DNA from: Vibrio ulleungensis
GTDB taxonomy: Bacteria > Pseudomonadota > Gammaproteobacteria > Enterobacterales > Vibrionaceae
DNA: 64,000 bases
Assembly (NCBI RefSeq): GCF_016900875.1
Contig: NZ_JAFEUM010000006.1
Location: forward strand, 124,001-188,000
Direction: 5' to 3'
Shown: piece by piece, positions 63,959 through 64,000 of the stretch
Layout of the letters: each line of letters opens with the position of its first letter
Position numbering within the stretch: the first letter of the stretch is position 1
The notes under the pieces: generated by a model
What the model saw: the letters and a program-made list of their open reading frames with translations, nothing else
Database searches by the model: none
What the model was told of the DNA's origin: nothing
Position numbers and translations under genes: made by a program

Positions 63959-64000
63959 GATTTCCTTAAGTAAGGGCAGAGGATCTATAATAAATATAGG

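Overview
The window looks like a chromosomal segment of a marine gammaproteobacterium, most likely a member of the Vibrionaceae. The basis is the combination of a yjbEFGH plus wza/wzc surface-polysaccharide locus of the type seen beside V. cholerae O139 otnA/otnB, a sodium:solute symporter pair of the VC_2705 type with its LuxR-type response regulator, recG, and a cysD-cysC-cysN sulfate activation operon. No rRNA, tRNA or CRISPR array was seen. The genus call is inference.

Left part (1-19367): yjbH, yjbG, yjbF and yjbE read leftward, followed by a leftward wzb phosphatase. Facing them is a rightward operon: wza, wzc, then a hairpin terminator, then an AT-rich block holding a MenD-like thiamine-diphosphate enzyme, an SDR, a Wzx flippase, a pyruvyl-transferase-family protein, several glycosyltransferases and an EpsG-type Wzy. 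Its control region carries a perfect CRP box placed for class I activation, a good sigma70 promoter and a textbook ops element for RfaH, so the operon is predicted to be cAMP-CRP activated and RfaH antiterminated.

Middle scar (19368-28750): a degraded IS3-type transposase, a ugd gene broken by a frameshift, a UDP-glucuronate 4-epimerase gene, an N-terminally truncated copy of a WbpM-type dehydratase gene, an rmlA-D-C-B dTDP-rhamnose cassette and a transposase fragment related to IS1634 elements. The rml cassette lies between two direct repeats of about 1.45 kb formed by the truncated and complete dehydratase genes.

Second polysaccharide locus (28753-47440, leftward): wecA, rmlB and rmlA (second copies), fdtA, an acetyltransferase, fdtB, an ABC-type flippase, two glycosyltransferase-like proteins, a Wzy, the fnlA-fnlB-fnlC trio for UDP-L-FucNAc, wbuB, an SDR reductase, a PglC-like initiating transferase and the full WbpM-type dehydratase. 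The gene order resembles the P. aeruginosa O11 wbj block. The predicted O-antigen sugars are a 3-acetamido-3,6-dideoxyhexose (Fuc3NAc type), L-FucNAc and a QuiNAc/FucNAc primer. The two loci converge on the scar, and the rightward operon has no initiating transferase of its own.

Right part (47865-64000): an SLC13 transporter with TrkA-C domains, cysD, cysC, a DHH-family phosphoesterase and cysN form a sulfate uptake/activation group. It is followed by a REP-associated tyrosine transposase with three copies of a 28-bp palindrome, recG, a DUF3108 protein, an apparent hipS-hipT toxin-antitoxin pair without visible hipB, a small anchored protein, the symporter pair, a CrbR/ErdR-like response regulator and two small membrane proteins at the edge.
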